64,000 nt of DNA, from contig OX393578.1 in assembly GCA_947652605.1 (NCBI GenBank), positions 38,135,470-38,199,469 of the forward strand. The letters run 5' to 3'. The translations under genes and the position numbers were made by a program. Each line of letters starts with the position of its first letter. The first letter of the stretch is position 1. The DNA is from Elmis aenea. Its lineage: Eukaryota > Arthropoda > Insecta > Coleoptera > Elmidae. Below, in pieces: positions 34,199-47,012 of this stretch. The notes beneath the pieces were generated by a model. That model had not been told where the DNA came from. It ran no database searches and saw only the letters and a program-made list of their open reading frames with translations.

Positions 34199-35181
34199 TA
34201 CATACAAGTTATGAAATATCAAATTTTGCAATAATAATAGCTATTCACTATTAAACTACTAAATTTGATGGTTTCTAAATCTACCGTGGTTAGAGAAACC
34301 GCACGAGTTTATATACTGTATTATCGCAAGAAATCTCTACAAACGATGCAATATAACGTAAAGAAGTTATGTGAAATTAATGAATACGATAACGTCAGCC
34401 CTTTGTTATACAAACACAGTAAACCTTTAACCAACGATTCAGCAAAATCGGCCACATTTGTCTATATCGACGGTAATTTGTGGCGCCACTGCATGACCCA
34501 GCTTCTAACAATGATTTTGCAATAAATGCTAGCAGTGCTGCAACGTTAAACAAGTCGGAATTCCAATGTTGTAAACAATTAGGTATGAATGAACCGGGTG
34601 CGTACCAAGCGCGTAACGAATAAATCACAGCCACCAAATCGAAAGACAACCTAACAAAAAAAGGTGATCGTTTATCGGTTTGCAGCAAGCGGCAGGAAAT
34701 TAAGCGCCGCTTTCTTGTCGGGTCGAATATACGTGTCAACGAATAGATTTAAATTATTTCACAAGAATCTGATTAAAATCGACCCTAAATGGTTATAGCT
34801 TTTATTTAATCAAATGTCGAAAATGTATTACCTACATGTTTTGTTAGGATGCAATATTTTAAAAACGTGTCTTTGATGAAATGGAAAAACACGGTTTATT
34901 TGTATGGAGAAACTGGAACTTATCAACCTCCATATTATTTAACTGCGTGCAGTAACTCTGGGCATATTTTTTTTTGTGCAGGTGTAATTTAATTAATTAG
35001 AAATTGTTAAGTGAAACAAGTATCTCAGTGAACTTAAAAAATAAATATTAAATAACCTTCATTTATAAAAATGTTTTAATCCCCTTTAACATATATTTTG
35101 AATTTTTTACAGTATAAAATGCATCAAACAGATTATGCAGTATAAAATCAACTTCGATGCTTTGATGTTTTACAGTACCAT
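34199..35181. other. Non-coding, nothing recognised
   Basis: 34265-34745 has more balanced composition and overlapping frames on both strands, but no motif I recognise. Possibly an old, unidentified repeat. Confidence 0.35.
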
Positions 35182-35450
35182 TACACCAGGGGTCGCAAAC
35201 CCAAATATTACTACAGGCCAGTAATTTAGATGTGTGAGTGCAACGCGGGCCGTATTGAAGTGAGGACTCTTTTTTTTTAGCACACAGACTCTTTTTTTCA
35301 GTTTTTTAGTACGACGCGGGCCGTATTCAAAAGAGAATATTTTTTTAAGGTCACGAGCCTCTTTTTTCAGTATTTGAGTAGTTGTAGTGCTGTAGTGACG
35401 GAATGTATTCCATACTTGAGATCTCGGGCCAGATATAGACAAGGTCATGT
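35182..35450 (+). mobile_element. hAT-type MITE fragment
   Basis: Starts CAGGGGTCGCAAACCC, a typical hAT end. It then has two spaced copies of ACGCGGGCCGTATT (near 35241 and 35313), each followed by an ACTCTTTTTTT-like tract. A matching right end was not found, so the element is truncated or diverged. Confidence 0.45.
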
Positions 35451-35768
35451 TATAACCACTACATAGGATGGTCTTGTAAGGTACTACTGTTTTGTGTAGA
35501 AAATAGAAATAACTTTAACATTCTAAGTAAACAAAAAATATTTAAAATACTTCAAAAGAATATACTTTTACCATTATCTGTTTGTAGTTTATGAATAACT
35601 TACATATGTTAACTCTTTATTTGAGTGACACTTTTAGTATTATAAATAAGTTTAATTAAAAAAAACTTTTCTTAAGTAATCTTGTTTCAAAACTACCAAT
35701 TGCAGCCTTACTTATTATTTTATTACTGAGTTTGAAACATATTTTTAAAATATAACAATCTTCGTGAT

Positions 35769-36202
35769 TTTTTAAATTCGATTATTTTCTAAGAAAACTA
35801 AACGATGAATATAACAAATGGGGACTGATGATAAATACACTTAAAACAGAAAACATCGTTCTAGGTGGACTAAGCCAACCTTTGCACTTCCACACTAACA
35901 CGATTTCAAATGCACATAAGTATACCAGGGCATTGAAAAAACGGACGATGCAAAAAATAACTTGGAAATCAGAAACCGAATAGGACAAGGAAAGCCATCA
36001 TTCAACAACTGCATGGCCTATTATTGGACCGAAAAATAAATAAAAATACAAAAGTTTCAATCTACGAAACAAAAGTCAAAAGGGTGCAATACATACCGAG
36101 CAAAATTATGGAAAATACGTCAGTCAGAGAAATCAAGGATCAAGGCGATGGAGATGGATTACTGGCGATGATGCTGTGGCTATACAAGAACAGACAAAAA
36201 GA
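35769..36202 (+). pseudogene. LINE-1-of-nest: reverse transcriptase fragment, upstream half
   Basis: Reads FLRKLNDEYNKWGLMINTLK with TEN following, then AHKYT, DGRC/TDDAKNN, RNRIGQGK, and in another frame QQLHGLLLDRKINKNTKVSI and EMDYWR..CGYTRTDKK. This matches the thumb and C-terminal region of insect non-LTR polymerases (typically KLxEEYxKWGLxIN...NRIxxGRKAI...LNG.LWD..I...TK..IY...EMDFWRR..R.SR.DKIRNE). Several frameshifts and stops. The protein breaks off at KK exactly where hAT H7 begins and resumes at 37957. Confidence 0.7.
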
Positions 36203-36261
36203 CAGGGTCAGCGCAAGACTAGACAAAAAAATTTTGGGCACCCCCATATATTGTCTAAAAT

Positions 36262-37790
36262 ATACAGTGTGATTCATAAATATTGCGAGAACTTCGGAAG
36301 GTAATTGCTTATCAAAAATTAAGGGGGCTTTCACTTTCATGTAATTTTTTTTCCAAAAAGTCTGTTTCGGAGTTACACCCCCATAAAGAGGAACGGTGAA
36401 GGTAGGTTTTCATTTTAATTACTCAAATTTGGAGAAACGTAGGAAAATAACATTTGGCAAAGGTTTTTTTACTTATTATAAAAAGGTTTTCCACAGTAAT
36501 ATTTTAAATGATCTCACAACGTCACAAGGGGCTGAAAAGTGCGACCCCTGTTGGTTTTTGATCAAAAATTTTTTGAGGATAGAAACTTTGCAATATATAT
36601 TTTTTTGAAAGCCCAATTTATTTAAAACCTTTCTTAATTCTTTAATTGTTTCCGCAAAACCTACAGTTTTTGAGTAAAAAATAAAATAAGTGAAAAGGCA
36701 CCACCAAATAAACACGAAAACAACTGTCACATTTACTCAATATGTATAAAACATGGTAACCACCAAAATTAATCATTTTATTTTATAATATTTGATGGTG
36801 CATTTTCACTTAATTTATTTTTTACTCAAAACCTTTTGCAGGAACAATTAAGGAATTAAGAAAAGTACAAAATTTATTTAACAGTTTAAGAACAACATTT
36901 TTTGGAAAAAGAGAAGTCCCAAAAACAACAAAAGTAGAAGTGGTCAAAAAGGTAGTAACTCCGGCACTTTTATACGGAAGTGAAACGTGGGCACTAACAA
37001 ATAAAAATAGTAGCCGAGTGAATGCAGCTGAAATGAGATTTCTAAGAAAAATCCAAGGAAAAACAAAAAAAGACAGAATCAGAAACGAAACATATAGAGA
37101 ACAATTAAAGATAAAATCAGTTGAAACAAAAATACAGGAATGGCAGCTGGGATGGTTGGGTCACATTTATAGGATGAAAGAAGAAAGGTTAACCAGAAGA
37201 GCATATGAAGCAAGAACACAGGGAAAAAACAAACGAGGTAGACCAAGAAAAACCTGGCACGACGAAGTTAAAAAAAGCAGCAGCGGATGGAAACATTAAA
37301 TGGAAAGACATAAAAAGGCTAGCACAAGACAGAAAAACATGGAAAAAAGTCAGCACAACACAACTCAACAGTCCTACACCTAACAGTAGAAGGACTCATG
37401 ACTAAATAAATAAATAAACAAAATAAATCAAGGTTTCAAAAAAACAAATTTTAATTGCAAAATTTTAACCCTCCAAAAATTCTGGTTAAAAAACCAACAG
37501 TTTGCTTTTTTCAGACCCCTGTAAACGTAGGAGATGATTGAAAATATTATGAGAAACCTTTTATATAAGTAAAAAACATATACAAATACAAAATGTAATT
37601 TTCCTACACGTCTCCAAATTTGAGAAATAAACTGAAAACTTACTTTTACTGTTCCCCTTGGGGAGTGTAATTCCAAAAAAGACGTATTCGGAAAACATTT
37701 TACAAAAAAGACCGTAATATTCGATATGATGGGAATTGCCTCCCAAAGTTTTTCACAATATTTATGAAGGACGGACATATTTAAAAAATA
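36262..37790. repeat. Diverged inverted repeat inside H7
   Basis: The left arm (36262-36613) and reversed right arm (about 37436-37790) align loosely: CATAAATATTG, CTCAAATTTGGAGA.ACGTAGG, TTTTTTACTTAT.ATAAAAGG, CTGTTGGTTTTT. Similarity is clearly lower than in FB4, so it is older. The space between the arms is taken by LINE-like sequence. Confidence 0.5.
36838..37405 (+). pseudogene. Second LINE: reverse transcriptase C-terminal fragment
   Basis: Continuous frame from AGTIKELRK and FFGKREVPKTTKVEV through VTPALLYGSETWALTNKN, AAEMRFLRKIQGKTKKDRIR, QLGWLGHIYRMKEERLTRRA and KRGRPRKTWHDEVKK, then a small frameshift near 37270 and WKDIKRLAQDRKTWKKV to a stop at 37403-37405, followed by an ATAAATAAATAAA tail. 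LLYGSETW...EMRFLRxIxGxTxxDRIRNE...WxGHxxRM...GRPRxxW is the common C-terminus of insect endonuclease-reverse transcriptases. The catalytic YADD region is missing (5' truncated). The same family supplies the deletion derivative at 24318. Confidence 0.85.
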
Positions 37791-37956
37791 TTACACCATT
37801 ATACACATTTCAATGTTTTTTTTTATCAAAAAACGTTAATACATTTGTATACATACATCATATGATTTTTACCCTTTTTTATAAGAAATTCTGTCGCCCC
37901 CATAATTTGGTGCCCTAGACAATTGCCTAGACTCGCTTATGGTAAAACCGGCCCTG

Positions 37957-38226
37957 CAAGAAGGGAAACAAGAAATGCGAGAAGAAATTGGTATTAATGT
38001 AGTATAGTCAATAGAACCTGAAAGACTAAGATAGTATGAGCATATACAAAAACAGGAAGACAGATGGCTCAAAAAAATATGAAAATGGGTGCTGCCATAT
38101 ACAAGAAGAGGAGGCCGACCAAGAAGAAGAAAGTAAAAACAGCGATGTCTGCAAGAGCCTTAAACAAACATGATTGGAAAGACAGGTTGAAATGAAAATT
38201 AGTAAGCAAGAGACGGTGACAGCTGT
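37957..38226 (+). pseudogene. LINE fragment, downstream half (continues 35769-36202)
   Basis: Reads EMREEIGINVV, then LR-stop-YEHIQKQEDRWLKKI, KWVLPYTRRGGRPRRR, and after a frame change MSARALNKHDWKDRLK. This is the family pattern IREEIGVN...RLRWYGHIQRM.D.RWPKKI.EW.P.GRRRRGRPR...W. Two in-frame stops replace Trp codons or similar. It begins at the right border of hAT H7 and completes the protein interrupted at 36202. Confidence 0.7.
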
Positions 38227-39899
38227 AATCTAACTCGCATATAAAGAACAATTAAATCACAATTTATCTTGAAATAGATAATTTTGTATGCCGAAAACAG
38301 TTTTTAATGATATAAAATTTAACATTAAGACGGCATTTTCTTCACTATTTAAATTAATACTTGTCATTAAACCACTGTTAATATGTAAATTAGGTGTTAT
38401 TTAATTTTTTAATTACTAATTTGTAAATCAATAAATATAGCATACTACACAAAAGTCACAAAAATAAGTATGCGATGTAAATTATTATCGCAATTCCGAA
38501 ATACATAAATATAGGTATCTTAATAAAATACTTTTAAAACTAATAGTATAACTTCTATTTCCTCTTAATGCGGAGGCCGGAGGATTTAATTTTTATGGCT
38601 TTAATTAGTAAAATGTAGGATTTAACCTTTTTTTATGTGCAATATTGCGTTTTTATTTGATGCGGAACTTATATTTTCAACAACAAATCAAAATCTGTTA
38701 AGAGCTCAAATCATAACGTTAAAGGTTGTGCAATTGTACAGCAAAACTTAATTTGCTGTCCGTTGTAAATCCAATTTCATCTCATAAAATACATTTACAC
38801 GTGACGTAACAACGCTATTTGAAGTACCAAGCAGAGTTTCATTTTAATTTCCATTAGTGGACTCGAATTGTCTGTGAAATTGTTAGATACCTCTGCACTA
38901 AACCTGCAATCACGTTTGCTAATGTTCCTAGCAATTTTGTGGACATAAAGACAAAAACAACAATCTGGCCCTTGATGAAATGTATAGAGTCAACTAATAC
39001 GTATTCATGTCTACATTGTTTCACAGATTAAGTGTAGATGTCAGTCTTGTATGGTTATTTCGTCGTAATTGTAGTAGACGCAGATATTTACGGCCGGTAA
39101 ACGTCTCGCCGAGTCGTTTTAAATGTGAATCTACAGAGCTTTTATGAAAGGACCGACTATTTACAGTAAACAAATGTTCAAAAACAACTACATACATAAA
39201 CTGCTCTAATGTAAGACATTTTCAGTAACTCGACCATTCAATTGGGATAATTTGATGTAAACTTCTGGGAAACTGTTTGCTATTACACATAAAATGTTTG
39301 CAACGTTAGTTACTTCAATTTTAAGCTCATCGAGAATGCAGAGACAGTTTCTGTTCAGTATGCTTAAAGATATGTCAATAAAAATTAATCACAGGGGTTA
39401 ATGTCAGTATAATAACATAGCTAATATCACGCAATTGAAAAATATAACAAAACTTTGTAAAAAACGTTATGAACTAAATGTTTCAAGAATTATTGGTAGT
39501 GTGGTCGCGCTTAACTAAAACCACCTCGTCTTTCAGAAATTGCTTTATTAATAAATACTCTGTACAGTGTACTGTATAGTGATTTTTCTAAGAATCCAAT
39601 TTTACTGCATATTTAAAACTAAAATTCCCAATAACCGTCTGTACAACAGCACGAACATTGCAAGCACATATACTCGGTGTACCGTGTACCACCTAATTCG
39701 GGCCACTATGGGAATAACGCTTAATCGAAGTTACAGTAATGTTGAGTTATTCAAAAGATATTTATAATAAAACTCAATTTACAGCAATATTCAATTGTTT
39801 TAAAAATAGCAGAAAACGTAATAACAGCAAAAAATAAAAATAAAAGGTTTAAAGAATGTTAACAATTGATATGTCATAGGATTTTTCATAGCACATTTA
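38227..39899. other. Non-coding, nothing recognised
   Basis: Unique AT-rich DNA. No exon or repeat boundary recognised. Confidence 0.4.
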
Positions 39900-40430
39900 A
39901 GCCTTGTTCACATGGTGACACTAGCGTCGTTACACTAGGTGCCGTGGGATCAAATGTCGTATAGTGCCGTCGCCTGATGGCGCGATGCCACAATGTCATG
40001 ACGCTAGTGCCGTGACACTAGCGATGTCGTGACTGCCAACTGCCAACTGTTGATAATAAAAATGCGGTACTTGACCATACTTTTATATTTTGACAGCGCA
40101 TATTTGTCATGAGAGACAAACAATATACATTTGTTTGTCATCGATTTTCAATTTATCATGTCCTCAATAGATGTACTAACGTTTTTAGAGCATTATCAAC
40201 AATATCATGTTTATGGGACAAACTTATTTCCTAATAAAGCGACTTCAAAACAACTATAACAATTCTATAACATTTGCTGTCACAGTTACAAGTGCGACCA
40301 TTTTTATTTTGATGTCGCGACACTCAAATATGTCATATTCCGTGTGAAGACCTGGTGTCGTGACACCGAATGTCAAGCGATGTCGTGGCACCTAGTGTCA
40401 CGACGCTAGTGTCACCATGTGAACGAGGCT
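39900..40430. mobile_element. PIF/Harbinger-like MITE with GTGACACTAG repeats
   Basis: 531 bp. The left end AGCCTTGTTCACATGGTGAC and reversed right end AGCCTCGTTCACATGGTGAC extend into a shared CACTAGCGTCGT.ACACTAGGTGCC arm of about 50 bp. A 3-bp TTA flanks both ends (39897-39899, 40431-40433), the TWA signature of PIF/Harbinger. The ends are filled with short GTCGTGACACTAG-type repeats. No transposase. Confidence 0.8.
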
Positions 40431-40433
40431 TTA

Positions 40434-42219
40434 TTTACGAGAAAGTAACAATCAACTTTTAATGTTCTTGAATAGACATAATATAAGATATTCAAAGAAA
40501 TAGACAGCATTTGTCTTTCTTTTTTTTGATGGTATATCACCTGTTGTAAATTATGATAATAAATGTACTTATCTTAACAAAAATAACTTTTTTTAAAAGT
40601 TGGCTATTAATGTTACCGTTTGGTTTATTAATAAAAGCGTTTAATCAAATAACATTGATTCGTTCTTGTTAGTTAAAAAGTTCATTATGGATATAGCCAA
40701 TTGCACAACTTTAACAACTTTTTTGTTGAAAGTAAGCAAAATAGTGATACATCATTTAAAAGAGAAAACAAATACCATCTATTCGAGTAAGAATCTAATA
40801 TGGAGTCTGTGGGAAAAAAGCAGTGTTCACGGCAATATCTTTGCTACAAAGTGTGCCATGGAAAAACTTTTACCACCAGTCTGTCACATGTCACAAAAAT
40901 TCAGATATGTATTTGAAAAATTAACGAGATATTAAATAAAAATTGCTAACTTTTGTTTATTGTTTCAATCAAGTTAACTATGCATTTTTCAAAACAATTG
41001 CATATCACTAAAAAGTGAGCTCTTTTATGTGGCACTTTTATCTAATTTACTCTATCTTTTACATGAAGCAAGATGACTGGTATGAAGTGGAACACCCTGT
41101 ACAGTAATCTAAATATTACAACTAAAACTGCAAAAAAAAAAAACTGAACGCTCTGTTCGAAACAAATTAAAACTTTTTATAATAAACTCTTCCTTAACAA
41201 AGAACTTGACGAATTAAAAATGTCCGCTAGTTGATCAAAGTGAGCAATGGGATTGTGCTGTCACTCGCTTCCGGATTTTTTGCCGTTATTTAGTAGAGTT
41301 AATAACTTTATTCCTTATTTACTCAGTCCTAGTAAAACTGAACCGAGTTTGTTTTGTTTTATATGCTGTTCTGAGGTCCTCGTTCCATTTTCCAATTAAA
41401 ACTCTCTTTTATTCGTTTCAACCTTACACTTGGCTTTATCTCAGTCTCTTTCATTTAGTCCGTGTCCTAATTGTTGTCCTTTTGTTTTCTGTCCGAACAT
41501 TTCCCAGGACTCAGCTGCCGAGCGCCGCGAGGCGTGGGTTGCGAGTTTCACTGTTGTGAGTGAGCATTTCAGTAATTACACGGGGTGATAATTTATACGG
41601 ATTTTCGTGATGAATATGAACCTGTCTTTGATTAATACTAAACATTTGTGTCCCTCAGCATTGACTAGATAATTGATAAGACTTTATGAAATATTGTTTT
41701 ACGTCCTTTATGCAATGTAGCTGTTGTCAGTTTACATCAAAGCTTGGCTTTTGCCTTTATTCGTTATCAAACTGATACGCATATAATAATTTTATGTTTA
41801 GATGAATTATATATGTTTGTAATCGATCAAAGGGCTCTGGCGCTGTTCTCAATTTTTTACGTCCTGAATTTCTAATTCTGTTTACTTTATAAGCCACATT
41901 CGCGACCTTTGTAAGGTTATTACCCTGGAATATTCAAAATGTCATATTAGGGAAAATTGTACGGTCGTTGCTGTAGGCCTCAATTTCGGGTAACTGAATT
42001 GTTAAAATGGTATTCTGCTGCTTTTTGGTATATCCTGCAACTTAAAAAATATCAGCAACTAACAAAAAAAAGTTTAATTTCAAATGATTGCACGCAATCC
42101 CTTAATAAAAATCTAGTAAATGTACAAAAAACTAAGTTTTTTTTGAATTATTTAAACAAAACAAATCGTTTATTTCCTAACTGTTCTTAAATCACCGATA
42201 GTTTTGTTGCACTTTAACT
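40434..42219. other. Non-coding, isolated CACCCTGTA motif
   Basis: No gene recognised. GAAGTGGAACACCCTGTACAG at 41087-41107 is a lone half of the motif found in the foldbacks. 41500-41560 has a short GC-rich block (GCCGAGCGCCGCGAGGC) without further evidence of function. Confidence 0.4.
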
Positions 42220-43560
42220 CGTTAATTCCCAGTGTCACCTGTAGGTGACATCAATACAATAACCCTAGAAGCCCAATCTACGTCATTTTGACGTACACTC
42301 CAACACATATTCGCGATCTGTTTCGCATGCTTGCTTAGATCGCCGTGACCATCCGAGCCAACTAGGTACATGCCCAGAGCTAACAGGAGACAGCAGTCTC
42401 GCTTTGATAAGTGCCGCCATTTTGTTGTTATCGCAATGTTCACGTCGTTATGACGTATGTTTGGGCTTTGTTAACTTTTGCACTTTTCGAATTTTCTGAA
42501 TTATATTTGACTAAAGTGATTTATGTTTGATATGAGTTGATTAGTTTTTCATAAAAAAATATAAATAGTTGATTTTTGTAAACAATTTGTAGTATATAAG
42601 AAAAAATTACAAGGATCTCAGTTTTCGTGCCATTTTTTGTATGTTTAATGAAAGTGAACATTTCAGAGTTTAAATAAACAATATTTTTTCTAAATTTCTG
42701 TTTTTTTATTAACATAGAAAGTATTTCACATAAACGTATGATTGGGCTTTATAGCCTCAAAAATATGATTGGGCTTCTAGGGATAATGTAATATGTCCCA
42801 CGTTGAGTGTTTTCAACGTTTGTTTACGGACATTGTTAAATTCGTTGTAAATATTACTCCTAATTATTATTTTGCTATGCAAAGAAATCACGTGTTTAAT
42901 GTCACCACAGATTAATTTTGAGGATGCATTTTAATTTTGCTTCTCACAGGATACATAATGACACTAAAGTACATGCGTGTATTTTGGCAAAAAAGAAATG
43001 GTTGCAAAGATAATGAGTCATAATCGATTTTTTGAATTTCAGCAATACCTTTATCTTTTTAACAATAATACTTTGCGATGAAAAAAATGGTGGTTTGCAT
43101 TTGGTTTAAACACTGCATGTCAAAATTTTGTTTCTTAAAAACAGGGCGATTCTAATCTACAAAATTTCGAATTTTGAGGGGCCTATTGTTTCAAGTTATT
43201 GCCAGCAATATTGAAAACCGCCATTGATAAGCACATCCTGAGCTGTTCCCCTAAAAAAATTTTTTTTTTTTTTTTAATTTCATTTATAAATATGCAGATC
43301 GTATCGTGTTTTGTAAAAAAAAAACTTGTCAATTTGATTTGTTTCATAGCCTACGATAATTTACAGTGCTCATGCAACTTGTGTTACCGTAGCGCCCAGT
43401 GCCACCTAAGGGTGACACCTAATTTTCAGAAAACATAACAACAATTTAAAAAAACTTGATGTTACGTCATTATTAACCGCAATAGACAATAGACGTAAGA
43501 AAAACAATATTTAATAAGGGCATTTCGCTTGCACTTTCCATAGGAATTGGAGGGTTAAGA
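42220..43560. mobile_element. Possible piggyBac-like non-autonomous element
   Basis: TTAA near 42223 followed by TTCCCAGTGTCACC, and CCTCCAATTCC reversed before a TTAA near 43556. Near-matching blocks CCCAGTGTCACCTGTAGGTGAC (42230) and CCCAGTGCCACCTAAGGGTG (43396) lie in the same orientation. AGAAGCCCAAT/ATTGGGCTTCTA occurs three times (42267, 42739, 42770). The true ends are uncertain because the terminal repeats match poorly. Confidence 0.3.
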
Positions 43561-46552
43561 ATAAATGTGAAGAATAGATCAATGGGAAACTTACTGACGA
43601 CGAGATGGGAGTCTTGAAACTGGTTCTTGTATTGTTCAAGATAATTTGTTTTGCGAATAAGATAAAAGCATCTTAAAATACTTATATTTGATTTTTACAA
43701 AAAGTTAACATCACTTCTCAAACTATAAACACATGTCAACTTTTTGCTATTGATAGCAACAATGTAAAGAAAGAGAGTAAATGATTTTTTTCAGTTATGC
43801 TTAATCTCAGTCCAGACCAAACACGAAAACTACCGCTGGAAAAAATAATAAGTGCAATAATAATTATAAATCGAACACATCAGCATTTCCGTTCAGTTTT
43901 TACGTCCGCACTGAAAAGAAATGGCTGTTTTAAATCATTGTAATCAACATCAAGTCCTTACCAGAAACCCTTTATTAGCAAACTGTATTGACAAAAAGCT
44001 TCCAATTCAGCTAATGTCTCTAGGGTTTTTATTTGGAAATAACCTCAAAACTCTTAGCTCAATTACTTTTAATTTTTTTCGTTCTAGTTCGAGAACTTTT
44101 CACCTATTTCTCCAGACCTGTGAAAATCCAATAAAATTAAGCTGCATTTTACCGCTAGATTATGTGAAATAAATACATAAAATACTTTTTGTCTAAATGT
44201 ATTATCCGCTTTTTTGACGATTCTTGACAAATATTTTATTACCTTAATAAAATAAAACTAAAACTTTTCTAGACACATAAATAAAGAAGACGGTTGAAAT
44301 AAAAGTCCAACAATACGTTGATATTCAAGGAGATGTCAGCATGAAATTTATGTAGTCTTGGCTTTGTTGAGATCGATAAAATATTGGCAGTGATACTTAT
44401 ATATTCACACTTTAATTCAAGTTTTTCTTGCACTCTTGACAGTGACTAATTATTTTAGTTTCTTAACGGCCTTCATTAGGATTAAGAAAGAATTAGTTTA
44501 TTAAAGGCCTATACACACATTCCTTTATATTTATTTAAAACCTAATAAAATATTGAAAGATTTATTTAGGAAACATTAACCCACTGAAGAACAATTTAAA
44601 CGCTGAAATTAGTAATGTGTAAACACTTGTTACAATTTTACTGGTTAAATTGCGTTATAAATACATTATTTCAATTAATATGGAGCTGAATTAGAATCTA
44701 TTGTAAACGCATGATTTTGTGGTTTCATATATAAATCGATAACAACGAGGTTTGCAAATCTAAAACTGTGTTAATTTTAAATTAATTAGATAAATCAGGC
44801 TCTATCCGTGGATTATAATAGCAAATGCCGTGTACTACGGAAACGCTAAAATTTATTACCTGTCCCAAAGAAACTGTATGAACAAATTCCTCTCACATGA
44901 ACTATCTTACTGCCTGGGGTTGAACATTATTTTAAGTTTCAAGTTTTCTCTCATATTTTCAAAGTTTTTTCCATTATCTTGTTGAACGTTTAAAATAGCC
45001 AAAGTGAAAACTTGTGCAACGCAGTGCTGAGCTTTTTTCGAACCATAATTATTTTGTTCCAGAAAGTTTAAAAAGTTTGTTCATATGAAAAAAATTATTT
45101 AAATATATAGCTTAAAGTACCTCAGGAAAGTTGCTAAATAGCGCCAAAAAAATCGACTGTAACGCTTCATACATCGAGAGAAAGTCAAACAAATTTAAAA
45201 GTTTTTCATCATACCCTCTAGACCTAGACCATCCTCGCTAGACTGTATTGTGTGTGTTGCGGTATGTCACAACCTGTTCCTAATCTTTTCTGCTATATGC
45301 AGTAACAATCAAGTTTTTCAAAGGAACAAACATGTTTACTATAAAATGTAAAAAAATGTACTTTCTGAATATTCCAACTGCTTTTTCACTCAAATTCGTG
45401 ATGAGGTAATATTTCTTGTAACCCCATGAAAATGCAGAGTTGCTTCTACAAAAAGGCAGGGTAAATGTATCATCCATCTGCCTTTCAGTTATTGTCTCAA
45501 GGTTAAGTATAAATAATTGAGAAAATTTTAATGTAGAGTTTACCTGTTTACGATATACCATCTTACCCTAGCAATTTTTGACACAATATGACTTAATGTA
45601 CACTTATTTTAATATTTAGTTCAATTTATTGTTGAATACTTGTTTAATTGTTTGATTCAATATTTTATTTTGCGTTTACTACAAGTTTGATAAGTTTAAA
45701 ATTTGCGTTTTTAGATTAAAAATTACCTATATTTTCACATTTTAGATACAGAAAATTATTAACACGACTGAATTGTTTTAAATACGTTTTAATAACAAAC
45801 ACGTTTGGGTTAATATTTTTTTTACAAAATATTGACTGTTTACATTTCTTTTTTTTTTATTATTTACACTTACGCTTACAAAGAATTTATGATTTATTAT
45901 TATGCTGACAAGTATGAACAATAGGTAAATAATATGTGTCAAAAAAAGCATACTTTTTTGAAATTAAGCTAAATTTACACACTCTCAGAAAATCTTGGTA
46001 AGCTTTTTAATATTAGCTTGAGCTACCATCTTCTCGCTAAAACATATTACTTTTTGTAGAAAATCGGTTTTCTAAATCAAAACAAACAAAAACTAAATCA
46101 TTTCAAAAAATATTATTCAAACCTCTGCTTACATAATAAAATTCAGTTTATAGTAATCTTGGCTCATTTAAAAATCACTTTTGGCCCAAAAACTATTTAA
46201 GGTTTTAAGAAGTTTTCTAAAGAAAAAACTTGTTGCTATTAAATCTTTTTAATGTGAAAATATGCTGTGGACTTTTTCCATCCACATATGATCTATCTAA
46301 AATTTTGTTTATTTAAAAGTAAAGCTTAAAAACAAAAGAATATGCAGAGCCTAGAGTAATTTAGACTCGACATTTATTCAAAACAATTTTTTATTCAAGT
46401 TCACATACAAGGCATTATGGTGAATCGTAAAATAACATGAATAAAAAATAAAATGCAAGTTGCCAGGTTCCGAAAGCTAACTCTACAAAATATAAAATGC
46501 ATTTAACACGATGAGCGCCAAATGATCACTGGGTATATTACCATTGAGACAA
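43561..46552. other. Non-coding, nothing recognised
   Basis: About 3 kb of AT-rich unique sequence. Frames such as 43921-44172 and 45280-45561 show no recognisable protein features. Confidence 0.4.
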
Positions 46553-47012
46553 TAGGTGTCTTCCAGCAGTGTATTTTGTACCAATTCACGTACTGAAGCA
46601 TGAACTGGTTCATGCACATGCGCCAACTATGAACTAATAAATGTATTATCCGATGTTGAAACGCTTTACCTAACTGTAAATGACATTTGTGTCTACTGTG
46701 CTCATAGAAATTTAGCCATTGTAAGTGTAAACATCTTAAGAAACCAGTACCACGTGGTATTGGGAGGGCGACGCATAGCTAACAAAAGTTTGTTGTGAAC
46801 AACGCATGCGTGTATAAATCCAGCGATATTTGTTGTCTTCGTTCATGTTATGTTTTTACCGACCACAAACTAGTTCCTAATTTTATACGATTACTGCTGG
46901 AACAGCCTACTAACCATCTGATGAACTATCAGAAACTGCTAAAACACGATATCAGTACTGTGCTCATAACTGATCGTTAATCGGATCGTACATACATTGC
47001 TGGGACAAACAT
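46553..47012. mobile_element. MITE family G, copy 2
   Basis: Aligns along its length with 13491-13924: the shared blocks ACATTTGTGTCT, CATCTTAAGAAACCAGTAC, GCATGCG and GAACTATCAGAAAC come in the same order. Ends TAGGTGTCTTCCAGCAGT and ATTGCTGGGACAAACATA are more diverged than in copy 1. Confidence 0.65.

Larger units (their letters stand above)
36203..37956. mobile_element. hAT-type element H7 inserted in the LINE
   Basis: The left end CAGGGTCAGCGCAAGACTAG with GGGCACCCCC matches the reversed right end CAGGGCCGGTTTTACC...GAGTCTAGGCAA...GGGCACC. Flanks CAAAAAGA and CAAGAAGG agree at six of eight positions, an aged 8-bp duplication. Removing the element restores the LINE motif TDKxRN across the gap. 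The interior consists of a diverged inverted repeat and a second LINE fragment, so much of the 1.75 kb is secondary insertion. Confidence 0.65.

Noticed and set aside
34395..34739. 114-codon minus-strand frame overlapping an 86-codon plus-strand frame
   Set aside because: No recognisable motif on either strand and no splice or start context; left as unidentified sequence rather than called a gene.
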